33,581 nt of DNA from CAG-611 sp964487215 (lineage in GTDB: Bacteria > Bacillota_I > Bacilli_A > RF39 > UBA660), in assembly GCA_964487215.1 (NCBI GenBank), contig CAZAPU010000002.1, forward strand, positions 1 through 33,581. The letters run 5' to 3'. This document shows, piece by piece, positions 7,513 through 15,199 of the stretch. Position 1 is the stretch's first letter, and each line of letters begins with the position of its first letter. The notes under the pieces were generated by a model. It had not been told where the DNA came from, searched no databases, and was given only the letters and a program-made list of their open reading frames with translations. The translations under genes were made by a program, and so were the position numbers.

Positions 7513-8219
7513 TGGCAAATAAATTTATTGTAATAGAAGGAACAGATTGTTCTGGTAAAGAAACTCAAAGTAGATTATTAGTAGAAAGACTTAATAATCT
7601 AGGAATGAAATCTGCTTATTTAACATTTCCAGATTATGATACACCTACAGGTAAGATTGTAGCCTGGTATTTAAATAAACCAGAATACTCAGAAGGTTTA
7701 CCAATTAAAACAGAAAGATTATTTATGGAAGGTGCAGATAAAGTTGATCCTTTAGTAGCAAGCTGTTATTATGCTGCAGATCGTAGATATAATATGAATA
7801 AAATAATTGATTTATTAGATCAAGGTTATAATGTTATTTTAGATCGTTATGTATATAGCAATATGGCTCATCAAGGTGGTAAAATAAAAAGTAAAACAGC
7901 CAGAACAAAAATAATTGATACATTAGATCAATTAGAATTTGGTATATTAGAATTGCCAAGACCAGATGCAGTAATATTTTTACATATGCCATATGAGCAA
8001 GCTTGTATTTTAAAGAAAAAAAGAACAAATTTAGATGATCATGAAAAAAATGTAGAACATTTAAAAAATGCAGAACAAACATATTTGGAATTATGTGAAA
8101 AATTTAGCTTCAGATATATTAATTGTACAAAAAATAACCAAATTAGATCAATCGAAGATATTAGTGATGAAATTTTAAGTAATGTTGAAGAAATAGAATT
8201 AAAAAATTATAGAAAATAA
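7512..8219 (+). CDS. tmk: Thymidylate kinase with altered Walker A residue
   Basis: A 235-residue kinase that phosphorylates dTMP to dTDP. Motifs: N-terminal P-loop FIVIEGTDCSGKETQSRLL, the substrate-binding LDRYVYSNMAHQGGK (family DR-Y motif) and a LID region around KKKRTNLDDHEKNVEHL. In the P-loop the residue after the invariant Lys16 is Glu17 instead of Thr or Ser, the position that normally contacts the magnesium-nucleotide. Related low-GC Firmicutes enzymes have Ala there (GKATQ), so the change is a sub-family variant, here acidic. The protein is somewhat longer than the usual 205-215 residues. It is third in the thyA-dfrA-tmk operon; in Bacillus tmk lies elsewhere, next to holB. A bidirectional terminator follows. 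Confidence 0.93.
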   Translation: MANKFIVIEGTDCSGKETQSRLLVERLNNLGMKSAYLTFPDYDTPTGKIVAWYLNKPEYSEGLPIKTERLFMEGADKVDPLVASCYYAADRRYNMNKIIDLLDQGYNVILDRYVYSNMAHQGGKIKSKTARTKIIDTLDQLEFGILELPRPDAVIFLHMPYEQACILKKKRTNLDDHEKNVEHLKNAEQTYLELCEKFSFRYINCTKNNQIRSIEDISDEILSNVEEIELKNYRK

Positions 8220-8245
8220 AAAAGCTACTTTGAAGTAGCTCTTTT
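8215..8245. terminator. Bidirectional terminator between tmk and the yrzE-like gene
   Basis: AGCTACT (8223-8229) and AGTAGCT (8234-8240) pair around a four-base loop, with an A run on the left and C-TTTT on the right. The stop codon of the minus-strand gene (8225-8227) lies in the stem. Confidence 0.8.
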
Positions 8246-8587
8246 ATTTATTCCAATCATTGAACCAAACATTGAAGCAATTATTATAATAGCAATAAAT
8301 ACAAAGAAATTAAAATTTATTTTATAGAAAATTAAATCAATTACTACAGCAATTCCTGAATAAACTAAACCAAATTTTATACCACTTTGATAACCATTTC
8401 TATCAGAACTTTTACCAATTAAAAAACCACCAACCATAGTAGAAACTATTGGTATGACTAATTTTAAAATATTAAAAACAGTATTATTAATTAACTCAAA
8501 ATAATTTAATATTGAAATAATTATTGTAAATACTGCTATTAAACCTAAAGTATATCCTACAGCAATCATATATTTTTTCAAATTCAT
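8225..8587 (-). CDS. YrzE-like TIGR04086 family membrane protein
   Basis: A 120-residue protein with four hydrophobic helices, short loops and a basic C-terminus. The helix pattern with GGFLIGKSSDRNGYQSGIKFG, a glycine-rich turn between helices 2 and 3, is typical of the TIGR04086/YrzE group of unknown function. Synteny supports this: in Bacillus yrzE is followed by yrbG, spoVB and comN, and the same set follows here. ATG 8587 is chosen because the in-frame GTG at 8596 lies within the ribosome-binding site AGGTGAT. The gene is divergent from the yrbG-like gene. A function in membrane or envelope maintenance is inference only. Confidence 0.68.
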   Translation of the reverse strand: MNLKKYMIAVGYTLGLIAVFTIIISILNYFELINNTVFNILKLVIPIVSTMVGGFLIGKSSDRNGYQSGIKFGLVYSGIAVVIDLIFYKINFNFFVFIAIIIIASMFGSMIGINKRATSK

Positions 8588-8614
8588 CTTTATCACCTAA
8601 TAAAATTTATGTTT

Positions 8615-8641
8615 ATGAATAAAAAATATGTATTTATTCAT
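8615..8641. promoter_or_regulatory. Palindrome between divergent yrzE-like and yrbG-like genes
   Basis: ATGAATAAA (8615-8623) and TTTATTCAT (8633-8641) are a perfect 9-base inverted repeat with a 9-base spacer, in the 73-base region between two divergent starts. It could be an operator for both genes or an mRNA hairpin before the plus-strand gene. There is no T tract, so it is not a terminator. Confidence 0.35.
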
Positions 8642-8660
8642 CATAATAAAAGGTGATAAT

Positions 8661-9296
8661 ATGAATTTAGGAACAGTAATTTTTAGAACTTTACTATTTT
8701 ATTTTTTAATAATGTTTTTATATCGATTGATGGGAAAAAGAGAAGTAGGACAACTTGGCATAATTGATTTAATTGTATCTATCTTAATAGCAGAATTGGT
8801 TGCAATAAGCATTGATAACACAGAAGATTCACTTATGATAACTATAATACCAATTGTTATTCTTACAATGTTACAAATGGTCATGGCATATTTATCATTA
8901 AAAGAAAATAAAATAAGAAATTTTCTTGATGGTAAGCCAACACTAATAATTAATAAAGGAAAAATAAAATTTAAAGAAATGATGAAGCAAAGATATAATT
9001 TAGATGATTTATTAACTCAATTAAGAGATAAAAAATTTAGAAGTATTGATGAAGTTGATTATGCAATATTAGAAACAAATGGAACATTATCTATTTTTTC
9101 TAAAGGAAAAGATAAAAAAGCTGCTTTTCCATTACCACTAATTTTAGATGGTGAAATTGAACAAGAAACCTTGAAATACATTAATAAAGATGAGAAATGG
9201 TTATTAAATAATATAAATGAGGAAATAAGTAATATATTTTATGCTTTTTATAAGGAACAAAAAGTATATATAATTAAAAAAGATGAATTAAATTAA
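8661..9296 (+). CDS. YrbG/YetF-like DUF421 membrane protein
   Basis: A 211-residue protein of the DUF421 (UPF0702) family. Three N-terminal transmembrane helices contain LMGKREVGQLGIIDLIVSIL, the family signature (R-x-x-GKRx-x-G-x-x-x-x-D), followed by IAELVAISI; the soluble part carries LDGKPTLIINKGKI and a second signature region around YNLDDLLTQLRDK. Members include YetF, linked to spore germination or membrane roles in Bacillus, and YrbG, whose function is unknown. ATG 8661 has AGGTGAT upstream; an earlier in-frame ATG at 8628 gives an unlike extension. It sits between yrzE-like and spoVB-like genes exactly as yrbG does in Bacillus, so YrbG is the likelier ortholog. Its 3' end overlaps the convergent spoVB-like gene by nine bases. 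Confidence 0.85.
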   Translation: MNLGTVIFRTLLFYFLIMFLYRLMGKREVGQLGIIDLIVSILIAELVAISIDNTEDSLMITIIPIVILTMLQMVMAYLSLKENKIRNFLDGKPTLIINKGKIKFKEMMKQRYNLDDLLTQLRDKKFRSIDEVDYAILETNGTLSIFSKGKDKKAAFPLPLILDGEIEQETLKYINKDEKWLLNNINEEISNIFYAFYKEQKVYIIKKDELN

Positions 9297-10583
9297 TATT
9301 TTTTTAATTACAATTATTTGATGAAATAAAATATATAAATATTGAAAACAATATGCAATTAATAATGAATACATATTAATATTCATAAAAGTAAATATTA
9401 TAAGAACAATAATTTTAATAATATTTCCAATCAAATTAGATATCATTATTACTTTTGATTTATTAATTGATTGTAAAACAGTATTTAATGGACCTAATAC
9501 ATATGAAAGTAAAAAAATTGGGGCTGCTATTCTTAGATAAGATGTACCTAAATTAGTTTTAAATATTAATTTTAAGGATAATTCAGGGAATATAATTAAA
9601 AATATAGTACATGGTATACCAATAAGTAAAGAATAAAATAAAGCTTGTTTTATTTTTCTTTTTACTGATTTTATTTGATTATTTACAAATAATTTACTTA
9701 TTACTGGCAATAGAGCACTACTTATAGCACCAGTTAAAAAACTTGGCATCATAACCATTGGTAAAACATAACCAGAAATTATTCCATATTCATTTGTAAT
9801 TGAACTTGAAGTCCATCCAATTTTTAATAATATATAAGTTAAAATAATAGGTTCTAAAAACATACCTATACTAGAAATAAGTCTACCTAATGTTGTAGGA
9901 ATAGATATAAAAAATATATCTTTTATATAACTAAGATCAGGTTTAATATCTGTTCTTTTTATTTTTATCTTCTTTGGTAAGAAAAATAACAATATTATAA
10001 TAGAAGCAAATTCACTAATACAATTAAGTAAAACTAGACCAGTAATAGCTAAATTAATATCGTTATTTAATAACTTAGGTATAATTACTATAATACCTAA
10101 TATTCTAATAATTTGTTCAATTATATTTGATAATACATGAGGAAACATTCTTTCTTTACCAAAAAAATAACCTCTGATAATACTAGAAATAGTTATAAAA
10201 GGCAAAGTAATTCCAATAGCAAGAATTGGATATAACAAATCATTATTTTTTAATAGAGTATTTGCTATAAAAGGTGCAATTAATATAATAATAAGTATAA
10301 GAATAATATTAAAAAACATAGCAATAGGTATTATACCAAATACTAATTTTCTATTATTCTTCTTATCTTCTGCAATTATTTTAGAAATAGCAATAGGTAA
10401 AGACATAGTAGCAATAGTTATAAATAAATTAAATGTTGGAACAATTAACATATATAAACCAATACCTTTTAATCCAACAACTCTTGTCATTATAATTCTT
10501 ATTACCATTCCTAATATCTTTGTAATTAAGCCACCAATAACTAAAATAATTGTAGATTTTATAAATTTTTCTTTTATATTCAT
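9288..10583 (-). CDS. SpoVB-like flippase of the MOP superfamily
   Basis: A 431-residue membrane protein with about 12 hydrophobic helices. The N-terminus KSTIILVIGGLITKILGMVI and then GLKGIGLYMLIVPTF and LPIAISKIIAE closely follow Bacillus SpoVB. SpoVB family proteins are polysaccharide or lipid-II type flippases; SpoVB is needed for spore cortex synthesis, and related YtgP/MurJ-like members act in cell-wall growth. The protein is shorter than Bacillus SpoVB (about 518 residues), consistent with loss of the last helices. Gene order (yrbG, spoVB, comN) supports orthology. No clear Shine-Dalgarno site precedes the ATG, unlike almost every other gene here, so translation may be weak or unusual. 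A general lipid II flippase role is an alternative to a sporulation role. Confidence 0.78.
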   Translation of the reverse strand: MNIKEKFIKSTIILVIGGLITKILGMVIRIIMTRVVGLKGIGLYMLIVPTFNLFITIATMSLPIAISKIIAEDKKNNRKLVFGIIPIAMFFNIILILIIILIAPFIANTLLKNNDLLYPILAIGITLPFITISSIIRGYFFGKERMFPHVLSNIIEQIIRILGIIVIIPKLLNNDINLAITGLVLLNCISEFASIIILLFFLPKKIKIKRTDIKPDLSYIKDIFFISIPTTLGRLISSIGMFLEPIILTYILLKIGWTSSSITNEYGIISGYVLPMVMMPSFLTGAISSALLPVISKLFVNNQIKSVKRKIKQALFYSLLIGIPCTIFLIIFPELSLKLIFKTNLGTSYLRIAAPIFLLSYVLGPLNTVLQSINKSKVIMISNLIGNIIKIIVLIIFTFMNINMYSLLIAYCFQYLYILFHQIIVIKKILI

Positions 10584-10615
10584 AATTAATAATATGTATA
10601 TTTATGGACTTTTAC

Positions 10616-10644
10616 TTTAAAAAATGCATAAATTGTTTTATAAT
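10616..10644 (+). promoter_or_regulatory. Promoter of comN-rel-dtd
   Basis: TTTAAA (10616-10621), 17 bases, TATAAT (10639-10644). The -10 is perfect and the -35 moderate. A leader of about 33 bases with a GAGGAAG site leads to comN. Confidence 0.5.
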
Positions 10645-10683
10645 ATATACAGTAAAAGGAAATATTAATGAGGAAGTGTTTAT

Positions 10684-10908
10684 ATGAATTTTAATAGTTT
10701 AGATGAATTATATAATAAAGTTTTACCAGCCTTAACAATAAAGGCAAAAGAAAATAATAATATTATAACTGAAAAGGAAATATGGGATTATTTATCCAAA
10801 GAAAAATGGTGTAAATCAGTTGATTTATCTCTTGCAGAAATGATAAACGATATTTTAAAATTAGATATTTCTTTAATAAATAGGGATGTGGAGTATGAAA
10901 TTAAATAA
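10684..10908 (+). CDS. comN: ComN-like post-transcriptional regulator
   Basis: A 74-residue protein of the ComN family (PF13797). The helical pattern VLPALTIKAKENN, then ITEKEIWDYLSKEKWCKS and LAEMINDILKLD reproduces the family core (K-x-x-E, a T-E-x-x-[IL]W-x-[YF]L block, W-K, and a final hydrophobic helix). In Bacillus ComN controls localised translation of comE mRNA at division sites. The family's usual C-terminal Y-x-x-[YF] ending is replaced by INRDVEYEIK. Neighbours match Bacillus: spoVB beside it and rel and dtd downstream, although secDF, recJ and apt are missing. It is translationally coupled to rel, whose start lies inside its last codons. Confidence 0.8.
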   Translation: MNFNSLDELYNKVLPALTIKAKENNNIITEKEIWDYLSKEKWCKSVDLSLAEMINDILKLDISLINRDVEYEIK

Positions 10909-13039
10909 TACAGTAACATATAATGAACTTATAATTGCAATAGAAAAATATATGACAGCCGATTCTGTTGAAACAGTAAAAACTGCATATAAATTTGCTC
11001 AAGAAAAACACGAAGGTCAATATAGAAGAACAGGTGAAGAATATATTAATCATCCTTTATCATGTGCTCTTATTTTAACGACAATATTTGCGGATTGTCC
11101 CACGATAACATCAACTTTATTACATGATACAATAGAAGATACTGACACAACCAAAGAAGAAATAGAAGAAAAATTTGGTAAGGAAGTAGCAACACTTGTA
11201 GATTCAGTAACAAAAATTAATAATATAAATATTTCTACTGAAAACGAATATTTAACTAACTATTACAAAAAAATAATAGTAGGAATGAGTGAAGATGTAA
11301 GAGTTATAATTATAAAACTAGCAGATCGATTACATAATATGAGAACACTTTATGCTTTACCAAAAGATAAACAAGTAAAGAAAGCCAAAGAAACATTAGA
11401 AATACTTACTCCAATTGCCCATAGACTTGGAATGCATAAAATAAAAAGTGAACTAGAGGATCTTTCACTAAAATATTTAAAACCAGAAATATATTTTGAT
11501 ATTGTAGAAAAATTAAATAATACAAAAGTAGAAAGAGAACAATATGTAAATAAAATGATGCTTGAGGTTTCAAACTTATTAAAACAAAACAAAATTAATC
11601 ATGAAATTAAAGGAAGAGCTAAAAGTATTTATAGCATTTATAAAAAACTTGATTCTGGAAGACCATTTCATGAAATATATGATTTACTTGCTATAAGAAT
11701 TTTAGTGGACAAAGAACAAGAATGCTACTTAGCATTAGGAATAATTCATTCGAAATATAAACCATTACCCAAAAGATTTAAAGATTATATTGCGATGCCT
11801 AAAACTAATTTGTATCAAACATTACATACAACTGTATTTGGTTTAGATGGAAATTTATTTGAAATCCAAATAAGAACACATGATATGGATGAAATTGCAG
11901 AAAATGGTATTGCATCACATTGGGCATACAAAGAAAACAAAAATGCTGCTATTGAAATGCAAAATATCACTGAACAAAAATTACAATTTTATAAATCAAT
12001 AATAGAATTAAATGATGAAAAACTTAGTTCAGAAGAATTTGTAAATAGTGTAAAAAATGAAGTATTAAATAATAATATTTATGTATATACTCCTAAAGGA
12101 GATGTAATTGAGTTACCAAAAGGTGCAACTCCAATAGATTTTGCATATAGAGTTCATTCTCAAGTTGGGGATAAAATGACAGGAGCAATAGTAAATGATT
12201 CTATGGTTCCATTGTCATATGAATTAAAAAATTCAGATATAATAAAAATTATTACTAATAAAAATTCATCTGGTCCTTCAAGAGAATGGATAAAAATAGC
12301 AAAAACAACTCAAGCAAAATCAAAAATAAAAAGCTTCTTTAATAAAACAAGTAGAGAAGATTATATAAATTCTGGAAAAGAATTACTTGAAAAAGAACTT
12401 AGAAGAAAAAAAGTTTCAATTACAGAATTTATGAAACAAGAAAATATAAATGAAATAATTAAAGAATTTAAAGTAAAAGATTTAGAAGATTTATATTTAA
12501 ATATTGGAAACAATAAATATTCTGCAAAATCTATTGTAAAGCGAGATCAACCAGATGAAGCCAAGACAATTGTACAAAAAGAAATAAAAGATTTTGAAAA
12601 AACTAAAGATAATGATATTATCGTTGGTAATACAAAAAACATAAAAACACATATTGCAAATTGTTGTTTACCTGTACCAGGGGATGATATTATTGGTTAT
12701 ATAACAAAGAATGCAGGTATTAGTATTCATAGAAGCAATTGTCAAAATATTGATCATGAAGATGATAGAATTATTGAAGGAAAATGGAATATAACTACAA
12801 AAAACAAATATTATTCAGAAATAGTAATATACAGTAATACACAAAAAAATCTAATAGTAGATATAATTCAAGCTGCTTCAAATATTGATTTATCAGTAGA
12901 AACAGTATCCATTTTAAACAAAACAGATAATATTGTTTACTCAGTAACATTATTAGTAAAAGATCTTCAGGAATTAGATAAAGCAATTACAGCTTTTAGA
13001 AAAATAAAATATATAACTAATGTAGAAAGGATAATATAA
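10895..13039 (+). CDS. rel: Bifunctional (p)ppGpp synthetase/hydrolase Rel
   Basis: A 714-residue stringent-response enzyme that makes and degrades (p)ppGpp. Domain order: HD hydrolase (HPLSCALI, LLHDTIEDTDT near residue 75, KLADRLHNMRTL), synthetase (GRAKSIYSIYKKL, YDLLAIRILV, RFKDYIAMPKTNLYQTLHTT, EIQIRT), TGS (VYTPKGDVIELPKGATPIDF), a zinc-finger/conserved-cysteine domain (IANCCLPVPGDDIIGY, HRSNC) and a C-terminal ACT domain. The RFKD form of the synthetase motif and an intact HD pair mark the bifunctional Rel of Firmicutes, not monofunctional RelA. ATG 10895 is preferred over ATG 10886 because AGGG and GTGGAG precede it; the difference is three residues. It overlaps comN and shares a base with the dtd start (TAATG), as in the rel-dtd pair of Bacillus. 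Confidence 0.96.
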   Translation: MKLNNTVTYNELIIAIEKYMTADSVETVKTAYKFAQEKHEGQYRRTGEEYINHPLSCALILTTIFADCPTITSTLLHDTIEDTDTTKEEIEEKFGKEVATLVDSVTKINNINISTENEYLTNYYKKIIVGMSEDVRVIIIKLADRLHNMRTLYALPKDKQVKKAKETLEILTPIAHRLGMHKIKSELEDLSLKYLKPEIYFDIVEKLNNTKVEREQYVNKMMLEVSNLLKQNKINHEIKGRAKSIYSIYKKLDSGRPFHEIYDLLAIRILVDKEQECYLALGIIHSKYKPLPKRFKDYIAMPKTNLYQTLHTTVFGLDGNLFEIQIRTHDMDEIAENGIASHWAYKENKNAAIEMQNITEQKLQFYKSIIELNDEKLSSEEFVNSVKNEVLNNNIYVYTPKGDVIELPKGATPIDFAYRVHSQVGDKMTGAIVNDSMVPLSYELKNSDIIKIITNKNSSGPSREWIKIAKTTQAKSKIKSFFNKTSREDYINSGKELLEKELRRKKVSITEFMKQENINEIIKEFKVKDLEDLYLNIGNNKYSAKSIVKRDQPDEAKTIVQKEIKDFEKTKDNDIIVGNTKNIKTHIANCCLPVPGDDIIGYITKNAGISIHRSNCQNIDHEDDRIIEGKWNITTKNKYYSEIVIYSNTQKNLIVDIIQAASNIDLSVETVSILNKTDNIVYSVTLLVKDLQELDKAITAFRKIKYITNVERII

Positions 13040-13476
13040 TGAAAGTTGTAGTACAAAGAGTAACAGAAGCTTCTGTATCAGTAAATAACGAAGTAGTAGG
13101 TAAAATAGGTAATGGATTATTATTACTTGTAGGTTTTACACATAATGATGATATAAATACCATAAAATATATTGCAAATAAAATTATTAATTTGCGAATA
13201 TTTGATGATAGCAATGGTATTATGAATCTTTCTGTTTTAAATAAAAATTATGATATTTTATCTATTTCTCAATTTACTTTATATGGTGATGCAACAAGTG
13301 GTAATAGACCAAGTTATATAAAATCATTAAATCAAGAAGCAGCAAAAGAACTATATAATTTATTTAATGAAGAACTAAAAAAGAGTAAGTTAAAAATTGA
13401 AACAGGAATATTTAGAGAAGATATGAAAGTATCTTTAACAAATGATGGACCAGTAACTATTATCATTGAAAGGTGA
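13039..13476 (+). CDS. dtd: D-aminoacyl-tRNA deacylase
   Basis: A 145-residue enzyme that hydrolyses D-amino acids, and mischarged glycine, from tRNA. Signature motifs: MKVVVQRVTEASVSVN at the start, ISQFTLYGDATSGNRPS in the middle (active-site Ser-Gln-Phe-Thr block) and NDGPVTIII near the end (the cross-subunit Gly-cisPro motif). The length matches the family exactly. It follows rel with one shared base, the order seen in Bacillus (relA-dtd). A GGTGAT site near its end serves the following permease gene. Confidence 0.97.
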   Translation: MKVVVQRVTEASVSVNNEVVGKIGNGLLLLVGFTHNDDINTIKYIANKIINLRIFDDSNGIMNLSVLNKNYDILSISQFTLYGDATSGNRPSYIKSLNQEAAKELYNLFNEELKKSKLKIETGIFREDMKVSLTNDGPVTIIIER

Positions 13477-13482
13477 TGATAT

Positions 13483-14505
13483 ATGGAAAAAATTAATTAT
13501 AAGCTTATTAATTTTGCCATAATAATTATTATCTTTTTTTTTATTATTCAAACTAGTGAAGTATGGTTAAATGTATTAAATATAATAAAAAAAATTACTT
13601 TACCAATAATAATTGCTTTTGTAATATCATACAGTCTTTATCCATTAGTGAATTTATTAAAGAAGAAAATAAAAAATAATATTATATCTGTAATACTAAT
13701 CATTATAATTATTTTTTGTATCATTAGCATATTATTATACTTTTCAATACCATTAATAATAAATCAACTTATTTCCTTATCAAAAAGTATAATTCCATTT
13801 ATTGAACAATTGTTTTTAAAAACAACTTTTATAAATATTTCTTATATTGAAGAATTATTAGTAAAAAATATAAATAATTTTATTTTTAATTTAAGTAATA
13901 AACCAGTAGAATTAGTAATTGATTCTATAACTTTATTTACTAACTTTGTTTTAATTACAATATTATCTATATATTTTTTATTTAATATGGAAAAAATAAA
14001 ACAAAAAATAAAAAATCTATTTAATAAAAATACAAAATTATTAAAATGCTTAAGAGAGATAGATCTATCTTTAAATAATTATTTAAGAGGATTATTTATA
14101 ATTATATTTATAGAAATGTTAGAATACACAATAATTTATTTAATAGTAGGTCATCCTAATTATTTACTACTAGGTATTTTAGCAGGAATAACTACAATAA
14201 TTCCTTATTTTGGTAATTTATTTACTAATATATTAGCCTTAATAACAGCAATTTCAGTATCAAATGAATTATTTATTATTGTAGGGATTATTGTTTTAAT
14301 AGTGCCATTAATTGATTGCTATATTATTGATCCAAAAATATATCATAAAACTACTAATTTAAACCCAATAAAAGTAATAATTGCTATTATAATAAGTAGT
14401 ACAATATTTGGTGTAATTGGAATAATTATTGCAGTACCAATATATTTAATAATAGAAGCATTAGTTAAAAGTATTGACTTGACAAATATTAATAATAATT
14501 TATAA
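13483..14505 (+). CDS. AI-2E family transporter
   Basis: A 340-residue membrane protein with about seven hydrophobic helices. The C-terminal half carries the family pattern: SLNNYLRGLFIIIFIEMLEY, GILAGITTIIPYFGNL (the conserved P-Y-x-G loop) and VPLIDCYIIDPKIYHKTTNL (family D-x-x-x-x-P-K). Family members export small molecules or exchange ions (sodium/proton), and only a few relate to autoinducer-2, so the substrate is unknown. ATG 13483 has AGGTGATGAT upstream, overlapping the end of dtd, so it belongs to the comN-rel-dtd transcript. The promoter of the next gene is embedded in its last codons. Confidence 0.85.
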   Translation: MEKINYKLINFAIIIIIFFFIIQTSEVWLNVLNIIKKITLPIIIAFVISYSLYPLVNLLKKKIKNNIISVILIIIIIFCIISILLYFSIPLIINQLISLSKSIIPFIEQLFLKTTFINISYIEELLVKNINNFIFNLSNKPVELVIDSITLFTNFVLITILSIYFLFNMEKIKQKIKNLFNKNTKLLKCLREIDLSLNNYLRGLFIIIFIEMLEYTIIYLIVGHPNYLLLGILAGITTIIPYFGNLFTNILALITAISVSNELFIIVGIIVLIVPLIDCYIIDPKIYHKTTNLNPIKVIIAIIISSTIFGVIGIIIAVPIYLIIEALVKSIDLTNINNNL

Positions 14506-14506
14506 T
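14479..14506 (+). promoter_or_regulatory. Consensus promoter of the pentapeptide-repeat gene
   Basis: TTGACA (14479-14484), 16 bases, TATAAT (14501-14506): both hexamers are perfect, lying in and just after the last codons of the permease gene. Predicted transcription starts a few bases before the AAGGAG site. Confidence 0.75.
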
Positions 14507-14531
14507 AAAAAGTCAAGGAGATGTGTTGAAT

Positions 14532-15148
14532 ATGAAAAAAGAAATAAAAGAAAAAATAAGAAAGTATATATTGAGCAAAATAACTGATGATATACCAGAT
14601 TGTTCAATAAAATTGAAAACAGATGTACTAAATGAGATATTATTTGAAAATACTATATCTTGTAAAAAAATANNNNNNNNNNNNNNNNNNNNNNNNNNNN
14701 NNNNNNNNNNNNNNNNNNNNNNNNNNNNNNNNNNNNNNNNNNNNNNNNNNNNNNNNNNNNNNNNNNNNNNNNATCATTTGATGGTGCAGTAGTAGCTGGT
14801 GCTGATTTTACTGGAGCAACAAATGTAGATCTTGATCCACAAACTGTATGTTATAAAAGTTTAAGATATGGTAAGTATCCACTAGATTTTACAGGTAAAT
14901 CATTTGATGGTGCAGTAGTAGCTGGTGCTGATTTTACTGGAGCAACAAATGTAAATATGGATCCACAAACTGTATTTATGAAATGTATGGTTTGTGGTTG
15001 TTATCCGTTTGATTTTACAGATAAATCATTTGAAGGTGTTGATGTACGAGGCTCAGATTTTACTGGAGCAACAAATGCGGAAATATATAATAATATAAAT
15101 ATACTAAAAAAACATATTGATAAAGCTTTTGAAAGAAAGAGAAAATAG
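14532..15148 (+). CDS. Pentapeptide-repeat protein interrupted by an assembly gap
   Basis: The start (about 47 codons, charged: MKKEIKEKIRKYILSKITDD) runs into 100 N at 14673-14772. After the gap a different register of the same strand is open to the stop at 15148 and encodes two full and one partial copies of a 42-residue repeat. Each has a pentapeptide-repeat core (SFDGAVVAGADFTGATN, A-[DN]-[LF]-x-x type) and a linker with DPQTV and Cys or Tyr residues. It ends with a charged helix (ILKKHIDKAFERKRK). Such proteins form right-handed beta helices. Function is unknown: surface, regulatory and DNA-mimic roles are all possible. The apparent frame change is meaningless because the gap length is a placeholder. 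An upstream TTG or GTG start (14526, 14523) is possible. Own promoter and terminator make it monocistronic. Confidence 0.75.
14673..14772. other. Assembly gap (100 N)
   Basis: Exactly 100 N, the usual placeholder for a gap of unknown size. It lies immediately before near-identical tandem repeats, so a repeat-induced break is likely. Confidence 0.97.
14774..15079 (+). repeat. 126-bp tandem repeat encoding 42-residue units
   Basis: Units begin at 14774, 14900 and 15026, each 126 bases apart. The first 54 or so bases of units one and two are identical, then the sequences diverge in the linker; unit three is diverged and partial. More copies probably lie in the gap. Confidence 0.9.
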
Positions 15149-15160
15149 AGAATAAATTTA

Positions 15161-15187
15161 AGAAATAAGCAATTATTTCTTTTTATT
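15161..15187 (+). terminator. Terminator of the pentapeptide-repeat gene
   Basis: AGAAATAA (15161-15168) and TTATTTCT (15173-15180) pair around a GCAA loop, followed by TTTTATTT. Confidence 0.75.
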
Positions 15188-15199
15188 TGTGACAAATTT

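Noticed and set aside
9286..9309. AATTAAA/TTTAATT hairpin between the yrbG-like and spoVB-like genes as a terminator
   Set aside because: The seven-base stem is entirely A-T with a long loop, which is expected by chance in such sequence.
14474..14516. TTGACTT/AAGTCAA inverted repeat before the pentapeptide-repeat gene
   Set aside because: It overlaps the -35 region of a consensus promoter, and the 29-base spacer makes a stable hairpin unlikely.
14523..14792. Open frame read straight through the N run
   Set aside because: The gap length is arbitrary, so the codons after it are in the wrong register; the true frame after the gap is the repeat frame ending at 15148.
14774..15079. Tandem repeats as a CRISPR array
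   Set aside because: The repeats are 126 bases long without unique spacers and translate into a regular 42-residue protein repeat.
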